DNA from: Chamaecrista fasciculata
Taxonomy: Eukaryota; Streptophyta; Magnoliopsida; Fabales; Fabaceae
NCBI GenBank assembly: GCA_003254925.1
Contig: QANZ01030773.1
Location: 19,979-83,978, forward strand
Direction: 5' to 3'
DNA length: 64,000 nt
Shown piece after piece: positions 25,072 through 36,300 of this stretch. The notes below the pieces were generated by a model. The model was not told the origin of the DNA. It made no database searches and saw only the letters and a program-made list of their open reading frames with translations. A program made the position numbers and the translations under genes. Position 1 is the first letter of the stretch, and each line of letters starts with the position of its first letter.

Positions 25072-25393
25072 TCAACTTCCTAGTTGACTGAAGTAGTGAG
25101 AGGTCAGCTTCTCAAGGCGGTGATACCGCTTTTTTGCTCCTGTAAGAGTTTTGCTGGTGAAGTAGATGGGCTTTTGTTCTTCTCCATCTTCCAACACCAG
25201 AGCTGAGCTGACTGCTTCATCTGTAGACGCCAGATAGACGTAGATGGGTTTGTCTTTGACTGGAATTACCAGGGTTGGCGGTGACGCCAAATACTTTTTT
25301 AACTCTTCAAAGGCTTCCTCGCATTCCTTGGTCCATTCGAATTTTTTGTTCGTTTTTAACGTTTTGAAAAAAGGTAAGCATCTATCGGTAGAC
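25072..25393 (-). pseudogene. Gypsy RNase H domain (first)
   Basis: After the interruption the minus strand reads CLPFFKTLKTNKKFEWTKEC, then ELKKYLASPPTLV, PIYVYLASTDEAVSSALV and the QKPIYFTSKTLTGAKKRYHR region expected of gypsy RNase H. A stop follows HYFSQLGS, where family members continue. The connection to the next domain (25071-24881) is degenerate and contains stops. Confidence 0.82.
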
Positions 25394-25590
25394 CTGAACG
25401 TAACGAGAACTTTTAATGAGTAATACTCGTTTTATTAATGATGAAACGTGCGTCATGAGACGGCTTACATAATGACTTAAAAGTAAAATTGCAGTCAAAC
25501 GAAGACAGAATTCAAAGACATGGCATATTCAAAAGGAAAAACTAGTAGCTAGAAAGCTTTATTATTAACAAGGCGCTGGGCGCCTTCTAC
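25394..25590 (-). other. 197-bp intron-like interruption in the gypsy RT-RNase H region
   Basis: On the minus strand the RT text is cut by 197 bp that begin GTAGAAGG after ...TCGAG and end ...ACGTTCAG before GTCTACC. Removing exactly these bases restores a continuous RT-to-RNase H reading (phase 2 junction), with canonical GT and AG ends. The insert is AT-rich and has stops in all frames, unlike the GC-richer coding on both sides. It starts with a small perfect hairpin (AAGGCGC-CCA-GCGCCTT). Because AGGT stands at both edges, it could also be an insertion with a 4-bp duplication rather than a true intron. Confidence 0.6.
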
Positions 25591-26363
25591 CTCGACAAAA
25601 ACCTATGCGAGGCGGCTAGCCTGCCATTTAGGCGCTGGACTTCCTTGACTGTTTTCGGAGCTTTCATCTCCAGAATGGCTTTGCATTGTTCTGGGTTTGC
25701 CTCGATTCCCCTGTGGGTGAGCATGAATCCCAGAAATTTTCCTCCATTGACCCCGAAGGCGCACTTGGAGGGGTTCAGTTTCATTTGGTACTTCCTCAGC
25801 TGATTGAAGATTTCTTTCAAGTCGTGGCTGCCTCCTTCTTTAGTTTTCACCACCATGTCGTCGACGTAAACCGCCAGATTCTTTCCGATGTAATCTTTGA
25901 AGAAAAGATCCATCATTCTCTGATAGGTGGCGCCAGCGTTCTTTAGCCCGAAAGGCATCACTGTGTAACAATATGTTCCCATTTCTGTGATGAAGGGCGT
26001 TTTCTCAGCGTCCTCGGTATTCATTTTGATCTGGTTGTAGCCACTGAAGGTGTCCAGGAAGCTCATTGTCTGATGTCCCCATGTCCCATCCACCAGTTTG
26101 TCAATGTTAGGAAAAGGATAGTGGTCCTTTGGGCAAGCTTTGTTCAGATCAGTGAAGTCAACACACATTCTCCATTTTCCATTGGCTTTCTTGACCAGCA
26201 CCACGTTGGAAAGCCACTCAGGGTATTTGGTTTCCCTGATGAAGCCTGCAGCTAAGAGCTTGCTTACTTCCTCTTTGATTGCGATCTAGCGTTTTTGACC
26301 AAATAACCTTTTCCGCTGAATCACTCCGGGCCTGCCATCTGTATTCAAACTGTGGCAGATTAG
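25591..26363 (-). pseudogene. Gypsy reverse transcriptase domain
   Basis: Same frame as the protease ORF but separated from it by two stops (just after ADMPRIDP and about 25 codons later). The RT core is well kept at 25591-26204: KKANGKWRMCVDFTDLNKAC, then MPFGLKNAGATYQRMMD and the catalytic YVDDM motif, then FLGFMLTHRGIEANPEQC. It breaks off after HRFLS at an intron-like interruption (25394-25590), beyond which the reading resumes. Confidence 0.88.
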
Positions 26364-28513
26364 CTATGGGTCAATTCTTGGCATGTCAGCTGGACGCCAA
26401 GCAAAGACATCTGATGATGCTTTTAGGAGCTGAATGAGCTCGGCTTTCTGTGCTTCATGTAGCAGCATGTTGATTTGTACGGTTATTTCCGTGTTGTCTT
26501 CCAACTGGACAATTTCCAGATCTACCATTGGCTTTGGCCTCTGTGCTTCGATTTCATCTCGGAAATCCTCCACCTCGCAATTAAGGACTTTAGGGTCCAC
26601 TGCCTTTTGGCTGTTGTCCTCTACTTTGGGCGCTCTCGCCTTTCTCTTTCGGTCGTCTTCCTTGGTTGCTTCAAGGCTCACAGCATAACACTGTCTCGCC
26701 GTTTTCTGGTTGGTTCTCACTTGTCCCACCCCGTATGGAGTTGGGAACTTCATCCGCAAGTGCGCAATAGAAATTACTGCTCTCATCTTGTTCAGAGAGA
26801 GGCGTCCTAAGAGGACATTGTACACCGAGGGCGCCTGCACCACTATGAATTCTATGGTGTTACTGGTTGTTCTCAGGTACTCTCCCATCGTGAGTCTTAG
26901 GTCCACCTTTCCAATTGCTGGAATTTGATCACATGTGAAGCCTATCAGGTTTCCATAATTGTCTTTCAGATCCTCAGAAGGGATTCCCAGACGATCGAAG
27001 CATCTTTTGTACAGGATATCCGCGGAGGAGCCCTGGTCTATCATAATCCTTTCGGCAGTGAAATTGTCTATCTGTGTTGTGATCGCCATGGGCTCGTCAT
27101 ATTCGCGATTGACTTCCCATAATTCATCGTCAGTGAAAGTTATGGGTTCGACCCATTTCTCCTCAGCAGTTGGCTCTTTGTAATCTATCTTCAGTATAGA
27201 CCTGTTCACCTTTCTTCTTTTATGTGGGGTCTTTACCTCATTTTTCTCGATGCCACCTGAGATCATGTGTATTATGCTTGTTGGTTTGTCCTCTCTAGGT
27301 AGTGTGCGCCGATCTCCCTTTTTGTCGTCAGCGCCCTTGGATTTCTTCGCCTCTTTGGCGTGCTTTTCGTCCCGCGTTCTCTTGCTTCCATCCTTTTTGA
27401 TGAACCTGGAGGGTAGGCGTCCTCGCTGAATGAGGCTTTCTATCTCATCTCTCAGAGTGACACACTCATAAGTAGTGTGTCCTTCACCCCTGTGGTACCT
27501 GCAGTACTTGCTGGTGTCAACGTTTCTTCCCGACCTTTTAGGGCGTTCTGGGAGTTTCGGGAGGAGATCCGTATTGGCTATTTCACGAAATATTTTAGAT
27601 TGGCTCACTGAGAGCACTGTATACACTGCTTGTTTCCCTCTAGGTGGGGACCGCGGGCGTCTGCGCTGATCCCTTCCTCTCGAACTATCCCCGCTTCTTT
27701 CGGGGTTCCTGTTTTGCGGCTTCCTATTGTCTGGTTCAATCCTTGCGAAGCGATCCCGCTGGGTTTTGTCCAGATCTTCCTTTGTTATGAACTCCTCAGC
27801 CATAGCGAGTAATTCTCCGACAGATTTTGGGCTTCTGTATGTCAATTCTTTCTGGGCATGTCCTGGCCTGATTCTTGATAGGAATGAGTAGACTGCTATC
27901 TTGTCGTCGATTTCCTTTATGTTCAAGCAGGTCTTGTTGAACTTTTCCAGGTATTCTCTCAGTGTTTCTCCTTTGTTCTGTCTGATGTCAGACAAGACCG
28001 CCATAGGTTGCTTGTAGACCTTCTTGGTAGCAAATCGTTTCATGAACATGTCTTCAAGGTCCCTGAAGCAATGTACTGAACGCACTGGTAACTTTGAGTA
28101 CCAATCTAGAGCGGTCCTTCCAAAGTTATTGGAAAAAGTTTGCACCTTTGGTGATCTTCCATGTTTGAGATGTTCATAGCTGCCTTGAAGCTGAGCAGAT
28201 GATCTTCCGGGTCTTTTTCCCCAGTGTAGGGTGTGAGCTTATAATTCTTATCAAGTTCTACTGCCTGCACATGTGGTGCTAGGAGTCCTTCTGTTAGTGG
28301 GAGTGGATTCATCTGACCCTGATGGTTTGTCGACTGCATTGGGTGGAAGACGGTCGATGGCTGGTATGCTCCGCTAGGTCCGCCTTGGGTGTAAACGCCA
28401 TATCCTGAGTAATACTGCGGAGGGTACCCCTGAGGATAGTAGTACCCTTGAGGTTGGTAGGCGTAAGCTCCAGGCCACCCTTGTTCCTGAGGAGGCTGAC
28501 TCGTGGCCGCCAA
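26364..28513 (-). pseudogene. Gypsy gag and aspartic protease, frameshifted
   Basis: Two overlapping minus-strand frames: 28106-28513 (Tyr/Gln/Gly/Pro-rich N-terminal gag, then ELDKNYKLTPYTGEKDP) and 26364-28145 (retrotransposon gag domain with ALDWYSKLP and SVHCFRDLEDMFMKRF). They meet at a frameshift near 28110-28130. Further N-terminal gag text with stops extends back to about 28870. A zinc-knuckle-like CRYHRGEGHTTYEC follows an Arg/Pro-rich linker. The protease region has MIDQGSSADILY, where the usual D-T/S-G triad reads D-Q-G, so catalysis is doubtful. It ends at DVFAWRPADMP, the start of the RT region, followed by a stop. Confidence 0.85.
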
Positions 28514-29026
28514 GTGAGTAGCTGGTGGCTGGGTCGAGGGCGCCTATTGCTCTGGATTTTCCGGTTGTTGGCTTCCAGAGTTTTTGTTCAGGAGAGTAGC
28601 TTCTGGGTTGTTATTCCTAGAATCTTCAACAACTTGTTTCCCTTTTCCAGAAATCATGTTCTGGATATCTCTGCGGAGCGCTTCCACCTACAGCCGCATG
28701 TCTGCCTTAAAGGCAGCAATTCCATCGTCTGGTGTTATAGCGGTTTGTCCCGCCAGCGCAGGTGTTTCTTGTATGGTTGGAAATCCAGGAGGAGGGCGAC
28801 GAGCGTGGAATCCTACAAGGATTGGTTCAATGATCCTCCCGGAGTTTGACAATCAGCTGGGTTTGATGTCATCTTTCTTGCTTTGGTTCAGATGAACATA
28901 CAAGTTAGTTAAGACACATAAAAGAAATTTCATGAGTTTTCTAGGAGTTCATCGTTTCCAGAAAAGAAATAAGATCATAAACGAAAATTTAAAGAATAAA
29001 GATTGAATAGAGGACTTTTATGAAAG

Positions 29027-29044
29027 TCCCCACAGATGGCGCCA
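29027..29044 (-). other. Primer-binding site of the gypsy element
   Basis: Minus-strand TGGCGCCATCTGTGGGGA starts one base after the LTR end. TGGCGCC followed by a CTGTGGG-like stretch is typical of Tat/Athila-group elements. I do not assign a tRNA. Confidence 0.7.
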
Positions 29045-29045
29045 G

Positions 29046-29610
29046 TGATGAACTAGGTTCTGGTCGGGGGTCATTACCTGGTTCAGATGAGGTAACTTTG
29101 GATTGAAGGTTACCTTGCGATTCACCTCCGATGCTTAAGTCAGTAATGTGTATTTGCTCAATAATGTCAATTGACTGAGAGTAGAGCATACATTTGCCAG
29201 TGTGGAGGTCTGACCTTTTTATACTAGCTGAGGGCAATCTAGTGTGATTTTGTCATTAATGCTTCGATATTTGATTGAGATCTCTGATGATCTGATTGTG
29301 ATCCTTGGCTCCCACGAAGTTTTTTTTCTTGTGCAAGGCGCCTTGATGGCCAAGGCTGGGGAGGATCTTCCTGATTGACTGCGGATCTTGGTTGATCCTT
29401 GATTGGTTCCTGATTGATCTAGGGAATGTTTCCTTATTCCTTGCGACCTTTTGCCTTGTGGGCTCCCACACCCTTTATGGCGCTGGGCGTCCCTGCCCTA
29501 ATGAGATGTAGGGCATTCTCGCCCTTACAACTCATCTCGTGGGCTTGTGGCATACTGGGTCAAGGGCATCTCCTGCCATTTGGGCCTCCTAATTATTGGG
29601 CCTATTATCA
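29046..29610 (-). repeat. 5' LTR of the gypsy element
   Basis: 565 bp, beginning TGATGAACTAGG and ending ...CCTATTATCA on the plus strand, so it has TG...CA ends, with ACATA following. It matches 23820-24401 apart from about 25 substitutions and two deletions. The primer-binding site is directly adjacent on the internal side. Confidence 0.9.
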
Positions 29611-29771
29611 ACATATTTTGAATACATTTTTTCTTTGATTACCTACTGTACCTAACTATATGATAGATCTTTGTTAAAAAAAAAAAAAAACTATGATGGA
29701 TCGTTGAAGTTTTATTTTCTGGGGGTGAGGGTGGAATTAATGTGTGCGTGTGTATATATATATTTTTAGAG

Positions 29772-30239
29772 GGCGAAAGTCATATTTTGATCCTTTATGT
29801 TTGTTTAAGGTTTTATTTTGGTCCTTTAAGTTTTTTTTTCGTGCTGTTTTGATCCCTCAAGTTTTTAAAAAGTTACACCGTTAGTCCTTGACTCTTTTCC
29901 ATTCACTTCTTTTTATTAAAAAAATAAAAAAAAAACTAACTTTCATCTCCCAACAATTTTGCTCTTCTGCATTAAGATCCTGAAAAGAGCAAAATTGTTA
30001 GGACATGAAAGTTAGTTTTTTTCTTTTTGTTTTTAACGAAAAAAGTGGATGAGAAAGTGTTAGGGACTAACGGTGGAATTTTTTGGAAACTTAGGAGACC
30101 AAAACAGAACTTTAAGCAAACATGAGGGACCAAAACATAATGTAAAAAACTTGAGAGACCAAAATGAAAATTTGAGCAAACATAAGAGACCAAAACAAAA
30201 ATTTCAACAAACATGAGGGACCAAAATAAAACTGTGGCC
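29772..30239. mobile_element. Foldback MITE, 'GGCCNNNGT...TTTTGGTCC' family
   Basis: Left arm: GGCGAAAGTCATATTTTGATCC, then repeats of TTTTGGTCCTTTAAGTTTTT. Right arm: their complements, ending AAAATAAAACTGTGGCC. Flanks TTTTTAGAG (29763-29771) and TATTTAAAG (30240-30248) match at 7 of 9 positions, a decayed 9-bp duplication. Sister copy at 40422-40797. No ORF of interest. Confidence 0.7.
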
Positions 30240-30248
30240 TATTTAAAG

Positions 30249-31870
30249 AGAGAATTGGGGGTTTAGTATTGATGTGACAAATTATGTCACAAAATGGATG
30301 TTTAGTGTAGTTGACTGGATCGGATCGCAATCATTCCTATAGAACAATTGCTGGAAGCTAAGCTCTCAAAACTTGATGGACATACGTACATTAACATATT
30401 AATTATTACATCTATATATTGAAGTAATAAGAGTAGGCACTTTGATTATATACATCTTGTGGTCGTAAATCGCTATATATATATATAGTTAAGAGATAAT
30501 ATACAGATATATATATATATATATATATTGCTTATTCTTCCTCTCTGTTATGTTATCTAATCGTACTCTCAACTTGCAATATGGAATCAGACCCCACCAC
30601 TCATATTTCATTCACAGACTGCATGTGACACTCAACATTAATATTTCCAGTACTTCACATCACAAGTTTATAAAAATATGAATACACTGCAAAACCACAT
30701 ATATCATCTTGGGCTGCCATTAATGGGAAGCTTAAATAATTAGTTAATGCCAATATACACACACACATATATAATGATGATATATATGGATGGGTGAAAT
30801 CTTTTTCTATGGTGAAGACAACATTGAATTGAATTGAATATTCAAGTGTACGTATATGGGGACCATGTATACATATATATATATAAGATATATATAAAAA
30901 TCAATAATGGAAGTAGGTCCAACAGAATCGTACATGATGGATGATCTAGAAAAAGTGGCATGTGTTTGGGTGATGGAGTACGTACAAAACAGTGAGAAAA
31001 TAATGGGTTGGCACAACGAGAGAGTAGAGAATAGTTGAATGCACAATGCATTTGGTACCACAAAGTAACAAACTAGCTAGTTTTGTGAAAGTGTCCTCAA
31101 CTATTTGCTACGTACGACTAACTAGCTTTCCAACCCTTCCGGAAAAACCAAAAAAAAAAAAAAGTTTAACTTATTTGAAAAGACATAATTCTTTAACCAG
31201 GGGAGGTTGAATCTAGTGATAGAAGTCAATCTTTTATATATATAAGTGATAAAATTATATTTGAATCTTTGTTAGAATTAAGGTGATTAAGGCATGTACA
31301 AAGAAGAGCTATGAAAATTTTGATAAGTAAAATTGACTAAATGAGTGATAATTCAATAATTTGAGGGAAGAAGACCTAAGAAAATTATAGAAACTATTTA
31401 AAATGATCTATATATAATAATCTAACTCTTTAGATGTGCAAAGATAAAATATATTGACATTAATTGATCCATATAGTCGGCTCTGCCTATTGAGATATGC
31501 TTTAATTATTGTTGTTACGTTGTTAATCTTTATTAAAAGATGTATCCATATTTTGTGTCCAATACTGTTTCTAATAAAAAATGCATAGACATGTGAAACC
31601 AACATAAATAATACTATATATATATATATATATTTAATGTATATATATATATATTCTTATTTCATTCTCTTCAAATTTTGTTGAAACTTCACGCATTAAA
31701 ACTTCATAGAATGTGAACGAATACATTGTCTAGTCCCAACACAATCAGATTTCACTGATCCCACACTTCATTCTGTTTCCCAAGTCTTACACATACTCAA
31801 TTTCACTATTTGTTTTGCTTTCCCTTTTATATATATATATATTCGAAGTGAGTTTCAATCCATACCATTC
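30249..31870. other. Gene-free AT-rich stretch
   Basis: No exon with splice and domain support on either strand. It holds TA microsatellites (about 30473-30488, 30508-30530, 31615-31635) and dinucleotide-rich sequence only. Confidence 0.55.
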
Positions 31871-31879
31871 AATTTTTTT

Positions 31880-33568
31880 TTTGTTGCAAAATTAGTTCTA
31901 TATATTTCTATAAATTTTCACTTTTTAGTCTCAAATGTGACCATATTTCTCTCTTGTTTCAAGATCGAACGTGACAAATCTGAAGCTATGTTACTTTTTT
32001 GTTGGACTAAATTTTGATTAATGATTTTTTAATTAATTAATTATTTGTTAATTAAATGAGATTATGTTTTTGATAATAACAAATGTTTATTTATCAATCC
32101 CAAAGTCTGAAAGTCAATTCTTTTAAAAATGATTAGTTCACTTCTTGGCTTTTGCAAACACTTTTCCTAAAATTCTGGCTTTTATTATTTTTGGAAAAGA
32201 ACTTGTGCTGCGCTAGTTTCCTTTCAAGGAAACGCTCCTTTGCTGTCTGTGAAATGCAGGAGACAAAGTACAAAAAGCAAACACGCTACGTACTCTGCTT
32301 ACCAACACTCTAATTCATGTTGAAGAACTTGAGACTACAGTGTTGAAGGTATTGACATGCTATGTGCTGCTTAGAACCTGAAAAAGAGACGTTAAGGAAG
32401 AACAAAAACGTTGAAGCTCCATCCAAGCATTAAATGCAAGATCCAATCGAAGATTGATCAAGATTTGGAGATGAACACTCTTGCTCTGATCTTCAGAAAG
32501 AGCCGTTGCATTATTAGACCGTTGAAGCTCCAGCTCATAACGGCTAGTTCCTTCAGAGGCTCTATATATATGAAGCAGAACAAGAATTGACGAGATATAC
32601 AAGATACACACAACTTAGAATGATCAAATATTCTTTTCATTTTAGCTTAGTGCTATACAGTCTTAGTGACAATTCTCTTAGTGAGAAAAACTCGATTCCT
32701 TCTACTCTTTCACTGTATAGTTCCTAGAAGGCATTTCTAGCTTCATGCGTAAAACCTTTTGGGTGAGCCTTAGTGTTTAAGGTTGGATAGGATTGGTAAT
32801 AGCTTAGAAAGCTTCTTGTTGACATTAGGTTGTTATTGTACTTGTGAGCTTGTAAAACCAAGTGTGGTGAACCCCCGGGAAAAGGGTTAGCTCTTGTGTA
32901 CTTGTTACCCTTCTTATAAAAACTCTCTTGTTGTATGCTTGAGAACGTAGCATCAGGTGCAAACTTGATGTGAACTACTATATATCGTGGTGTGATCTTT
33001 CTGATTTCTTAACTCCTTATCTACTTTTGTCTAACAGATTGTTTGCAGGAACTCCTTTTAAGGAACTGAGTTGGATAAACTGAAAAAGTTTTTAAAATAT
33101 CAATTCACCCCACCTCTTGGTTATTTCATTTACACTAACATTTTTAAAGTCTTTTCTTTGTTCAATTGGGACCATCAAGGTCAAATCGAGGCTAAAAAAA
33201 GTGAACCACTTGTTTCATGATAAAACGAGCAAAGTTGGTCATATTTCTGTCATTTTAAATTCAAATGCAACGAGTTCAGAGCTATAAGTTACTCTTGACA
33301 AGTCCTTTGTCAGGCCAGTTGAAATTGTTTGCAACTAAGGTCAAATCTAGTCCTAATCGGATAGAAAAATTACTTATAAAAAATAATACGTAACTCCATA
33401 CTTGTTACCTTCTAACTTGAAACGAAATATATATGATCATATTTAAAAGTTAAGATTAAAAAGTAAAAATTTACAGAAACATATATGATCAATTTTACAA
33501 ATATATATATAAGGGGATGAATTGAAACTCTTCAAAAGTATGCGAGACCAAAAGTGCAATTTGACCCA
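31880..33568. repeat. Old dispersed repeat split by a solo LTR
   Basis: 31880-31999 and 33141-33568 together match the family seen at 12760-13631 and 37169-37689 (phrases 'GTGACAAATCTGAAGCTATGTTACTTTT', 'CCACTTGTTTCATGATAAAACGAG'). The right end is 'AAAAGTGCAATTTGACCC'. The match is continuous once the 32000-33140 insertion is removed. Confidence 0.65.
32000..33140 (+). mobile_element. Solo LTR of a copia-type (SIRE/Maximus-like) retrotransposon
   Basis: 1,141 bp with TG...CA ends (TGTTGGACTAA...TACACTAACA) and TTTTT on each side (31995-31999 and 33141-33145). The 3' part reads CAATTCACCCCACCTCTTGG, a phrase typical of SIRE/Maximus LTRs. There is no coding sequence and no second LTR, so unequal recombination probably removed the rest. 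The duplication lies in a T-run, so on its own it is weak evidence; the continuity of the interrupted host repeat supports it. Confidence 0.8.
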
Positions 33569-33605
33569 CCATATTCTAATTTGCTTGAGCTCGCTATTCA
33601 TCTCA

Positions 33606-33638
<33 letters not shown>

Positions 33639-34452
33639 CTTGGCTACTTTTGACAAACAGATTTGATATTTGACAAATTAATAATACAGTTTATTGGTTT
33701 ATTGGTTGACTTTATTTCTAATCAATGACTATATATATTGCTAATAAACACCAAAAAAATTACTATACTGCTAATACTACGTGGTATTTTTCAGATAAAA
33801 CTATTGGTGGAAAAATGCATATAGTATCTGATCATGTGAGTACTGTATTTTAATTTTCCTCCATATTGAACCAAACAAAAACCCTTAATTCTTAATTAAT
33901 CTACACTTATCATTATATATATGCCAAAATTAAACCAAAAACATGCATGCCCATGAAGCTTAATTTTACTTAAGATAAGCTTAATAATATTTTGTCTAAA
34001 GCCTTAACTTTCCAAATATACGTATGATTCCAGGTTGTTAATATATGGAATTCAATTTTTTATTGATTAAACGTCTAAATGGACAAAACTAATGATCAGT
34101 CGTCCATAATCCATATATATATACAACCATCATTAGCAATTTTAAGCTTCAAACTCTACTTAATACGTGTGAGCTAGCTAAATTTTACAAAAATAAAACG
34201 AGATTCTGAAGGTACGTCGTTGACTTGTAGAGAATATTATTGTAACATCAAATGGTCAAAAAGCTTTTGTTTATTCTTTTTAGACTGAAATGAAATGAAT
34301 GATAATAATGATGAAATTGTTGAAGAGAAAAAATAATGCATGCGCCTAGCTAGCTATTTAAAATCCTTCTCACTCACTTCACCGCCCATGTGCGAAAAAC
34401 GTAAAATATGGAGTGCGTTGGGTTCTGAAATTGAATTCTGATTGAAAAAAAG
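33569..34452. other. Gene-free AT-rich stretch
   Basis: No coding exon visible. It contains a (TA)n microsatellite at about 33610-33638 and several TATATA runs. Confidence 0.55.
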
Positions 34453-35490
34453 GAGTAAAATAACTTTTCGGTCCCTGATTTATGCACTCACTGACAGATA
34501 GGTCCCTGAATTTTACCCATTGTACTAGCCGGTCCCCGAATTTTGCAAACGCTGCACTAATTGATCCCTCCGTCATATTGGCGTTACAAAAATGCTGACG
34601 TGGCCATAACGGACGCTGATGTGTCCCGTTATGTGCTGACGTGTCCCGTTATCGCCAAGTCAGATCCCGTTATGTTGAAAAAAAAAAATTTGTGCCACAT
34701 AGATAAATAGAGACACATCAGCATTGTTGTAGTGTATTTTCCGGTCCCTGCGTTTTGGCCAGTGTACTTTGCGGTCCCTTAATTGATCCAGCCACTTATT
34801 CTCAATTCCCCCTCTTTTTCCTCATCTTCATTCATTTTAGTCCCAAATCCTCAAAATAAAATTGTAAAGTGCCCCAAAACTCTTCCAAATATTTCAATTT
34901 TGTCCTTAAAAAATATTTAAAACCCTAAACCCTAAACTCTAAAACCCTAAAACCTTAAAACTACTCTCTTGCAATTTGGTCCCAAAATTAATATCCAACT
35001 CATTTTCACTTGACACCTCATTAAAACTACTCTCTTGCAATTTGGTTCCAAAACCCCTAAATCCTCTAAAACTTTTTTTAATCCTCTTCTTCATCTTTTT
35101 CATCTTCTTCATTCATTTTAGTCCCAAATCCTAAAAATAAAATTGTAAAGTATCCCAAAACCCTTCCAAACATTCCAATTTAGTCCTTAAATGTATTAAA
35201 AGCCCTAAAACTCTGAACCCTAAACCCTAAAAAAACCACTCTCTTGCAATTTGGTCCATGGGTCCATAAATTTATTAAATCAGAATTGAAAAAATATTTT
35301 GGTCCCTAAATCTTAATTTCATCATCATCATCTTCATCACCTTCACCTTCATCCTAATTTCCTTCAAATCACCTTCATCTTCCTCACATATTCACAGATT
35401 CACAACGCAAACACAACGATTTGAATCTCACTCTCTCTGTTTTCAACTCTGATTCCAATCTCAGCGTCGCCGGCCACTTCCAATTTCACC

Positions 35491-35720
35491 ATGATGATCC
35501 GAAACGGCCTCACCGTGAACGCATCGTTTGCAAAATCGCTTAACACTGTCAGATCTGAAAAAAGTAACCAGGAGAATACGACAGAGGATTATGATACGGA
35601 GTTTTCGCGGTGGCTTCGGAACGGAGAGAGGAGGCTGTTGGCGTCTCCAATGGCGGCGGTGAAGGCGAATCTAGTGGTAGCGAAGGACGGCACCGGGCAT
35701 TTTAAGACGGTTCAGGCGAA
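35491..35720 (+). pseudogene. Captured pectin methylesterase fragment
   Basis: The plus frame from the ATG at 35491 reads EFSRWLRNGERRLLASP, then [19 protein letters not shown]. This is the junction between the pro-region (processing motif RRLL) and the start of the catalytic domain of plant pectin methylesterases, which normally continues for about 300 more residues. Here it stops after the KTVQ block and runs into unrelated sequence; the frame closes at 35781. A CT-rich leader upstream (35320-35490) resembles a 5' UTR. It is a fragment inside a transposon, so no enzyme is expected, though a small chimeric peptide could be made if transcribed. Confidence 0.82.
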
Positions 35721-35820
35721 GCCTAAGGACAACAACACCGATCTGAGTTCGTCGACGATGATGAATCCATCACCGTTTTGATCGAAAACGTTGAATGTTT
35801 CTTGCATATGAGTTGAGGGA
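35718..35820 (-). pseudogene. Captured calmodulin-like EF-hand fragment
   Basis: The minus strand reads [18 protein letters not shown] followed by LRSVLLSLG. The loop [12 protein letters not shown] has acidic or amide residues at positions 1, 3, 5 and 12 and Gly at 6, a canonical Ca2+-binding EF-hand. Its flanking helices resemble plant calmodulin-like (CML) proteins. It meets a stop just after LGF at about 35712 and continues on the other side into the N gap, so its full length is unknown. It is tail-to-tail with the pectin methylesterase fragment. Confidence 0.8.
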
Positions 35821-36300
35821 NNNNNNNNNNNNNNNNNNNNNNNNNNNNNNNNNNNNNNNNNNNNNNNNNNNNNNNNNNNNNNNNNNNNNNNNNNNNNNNN
35901 NNNNNNNNNNNNNNNNNNNNNNNNNNNNNNNNNNNNNNNNNNNNNNNNNNNNNNNNNNNNNNNNNNNNNNNNNNNNNNNNNNNNNNNNNNNNNNNNNNNN
36001 NNNNNNNNNNNNNNNNNNNNNNNNNNNNNNNNNNNNNNNNNNNNNNNNNNNNNNNNNNNNNNNNNNNNNNNNNNNNNNNNNNNNNNNNNNNNNNNNNNNN
36101 NNNNNNNNNNNNNNNNNNNNNNNNNNNNNNNNNNNNNNNNNNNNNNNNNNNNNNNNNNNNNNNNNNNNNNNNNNNNNNNNNNNNNNNNNNNNNNNNNNNN
36201 NNNNNNNNNNNNNNNNNNNNNNNNNNNNNNNNNNNNNNNNNNNNNNNNNNNNNNNNNNNNNNNNNNNNNNNNNNNNNNNNNNNNNNNNNNNNNNNNNNNN
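35821..36300. other. Assembly gap (480 N)
   Basis: A run of N inside the foldback element. Frames that appear to run through it are artefacts. The missing part should hold the rest of the EF-hand fragment and the inner right arm. Confidence 0.99.

Larger units (their letters stand above)
23820..29610 (-). mobile_element. Ty3/gypsy retrotransposon (Tat-type), internally deleted, with 5-bp target duplication
   Basis: Order along the minus strand: LTR (29610-29046), primer-binding site, gag, protease, reverse transcriptase, RNase H, second RNase H, LTR (24401-23820). ACATA lies outside both ends (23815-23819 and 29611-29615). A second, archaeal-type RNase H after the first is the mark of the Tat lineage. 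There is no integrase: the second RNase H runs straight into the left LTR, which also lacks the outer ~20 bp present in the other LTR, so one deletion removed integrase, polypurine tract and the LTR edge. By manual count the LTRs differ at about 25 of 545 aligned positions plus two deletions (28 and 8 bp) in the right copy, so insertion is not recent. Stops and a frameshift in gag-pol make it non-autonomous. Confidence 0.9.

Noticed and set aside
24046-28895. Numerous plus-strand open frames inside the gypsy element
   Set aside because: They are antisense to gag-pol or lie in the LTR; none resembles a protein, while the minus strand gives clear retroelement domains.
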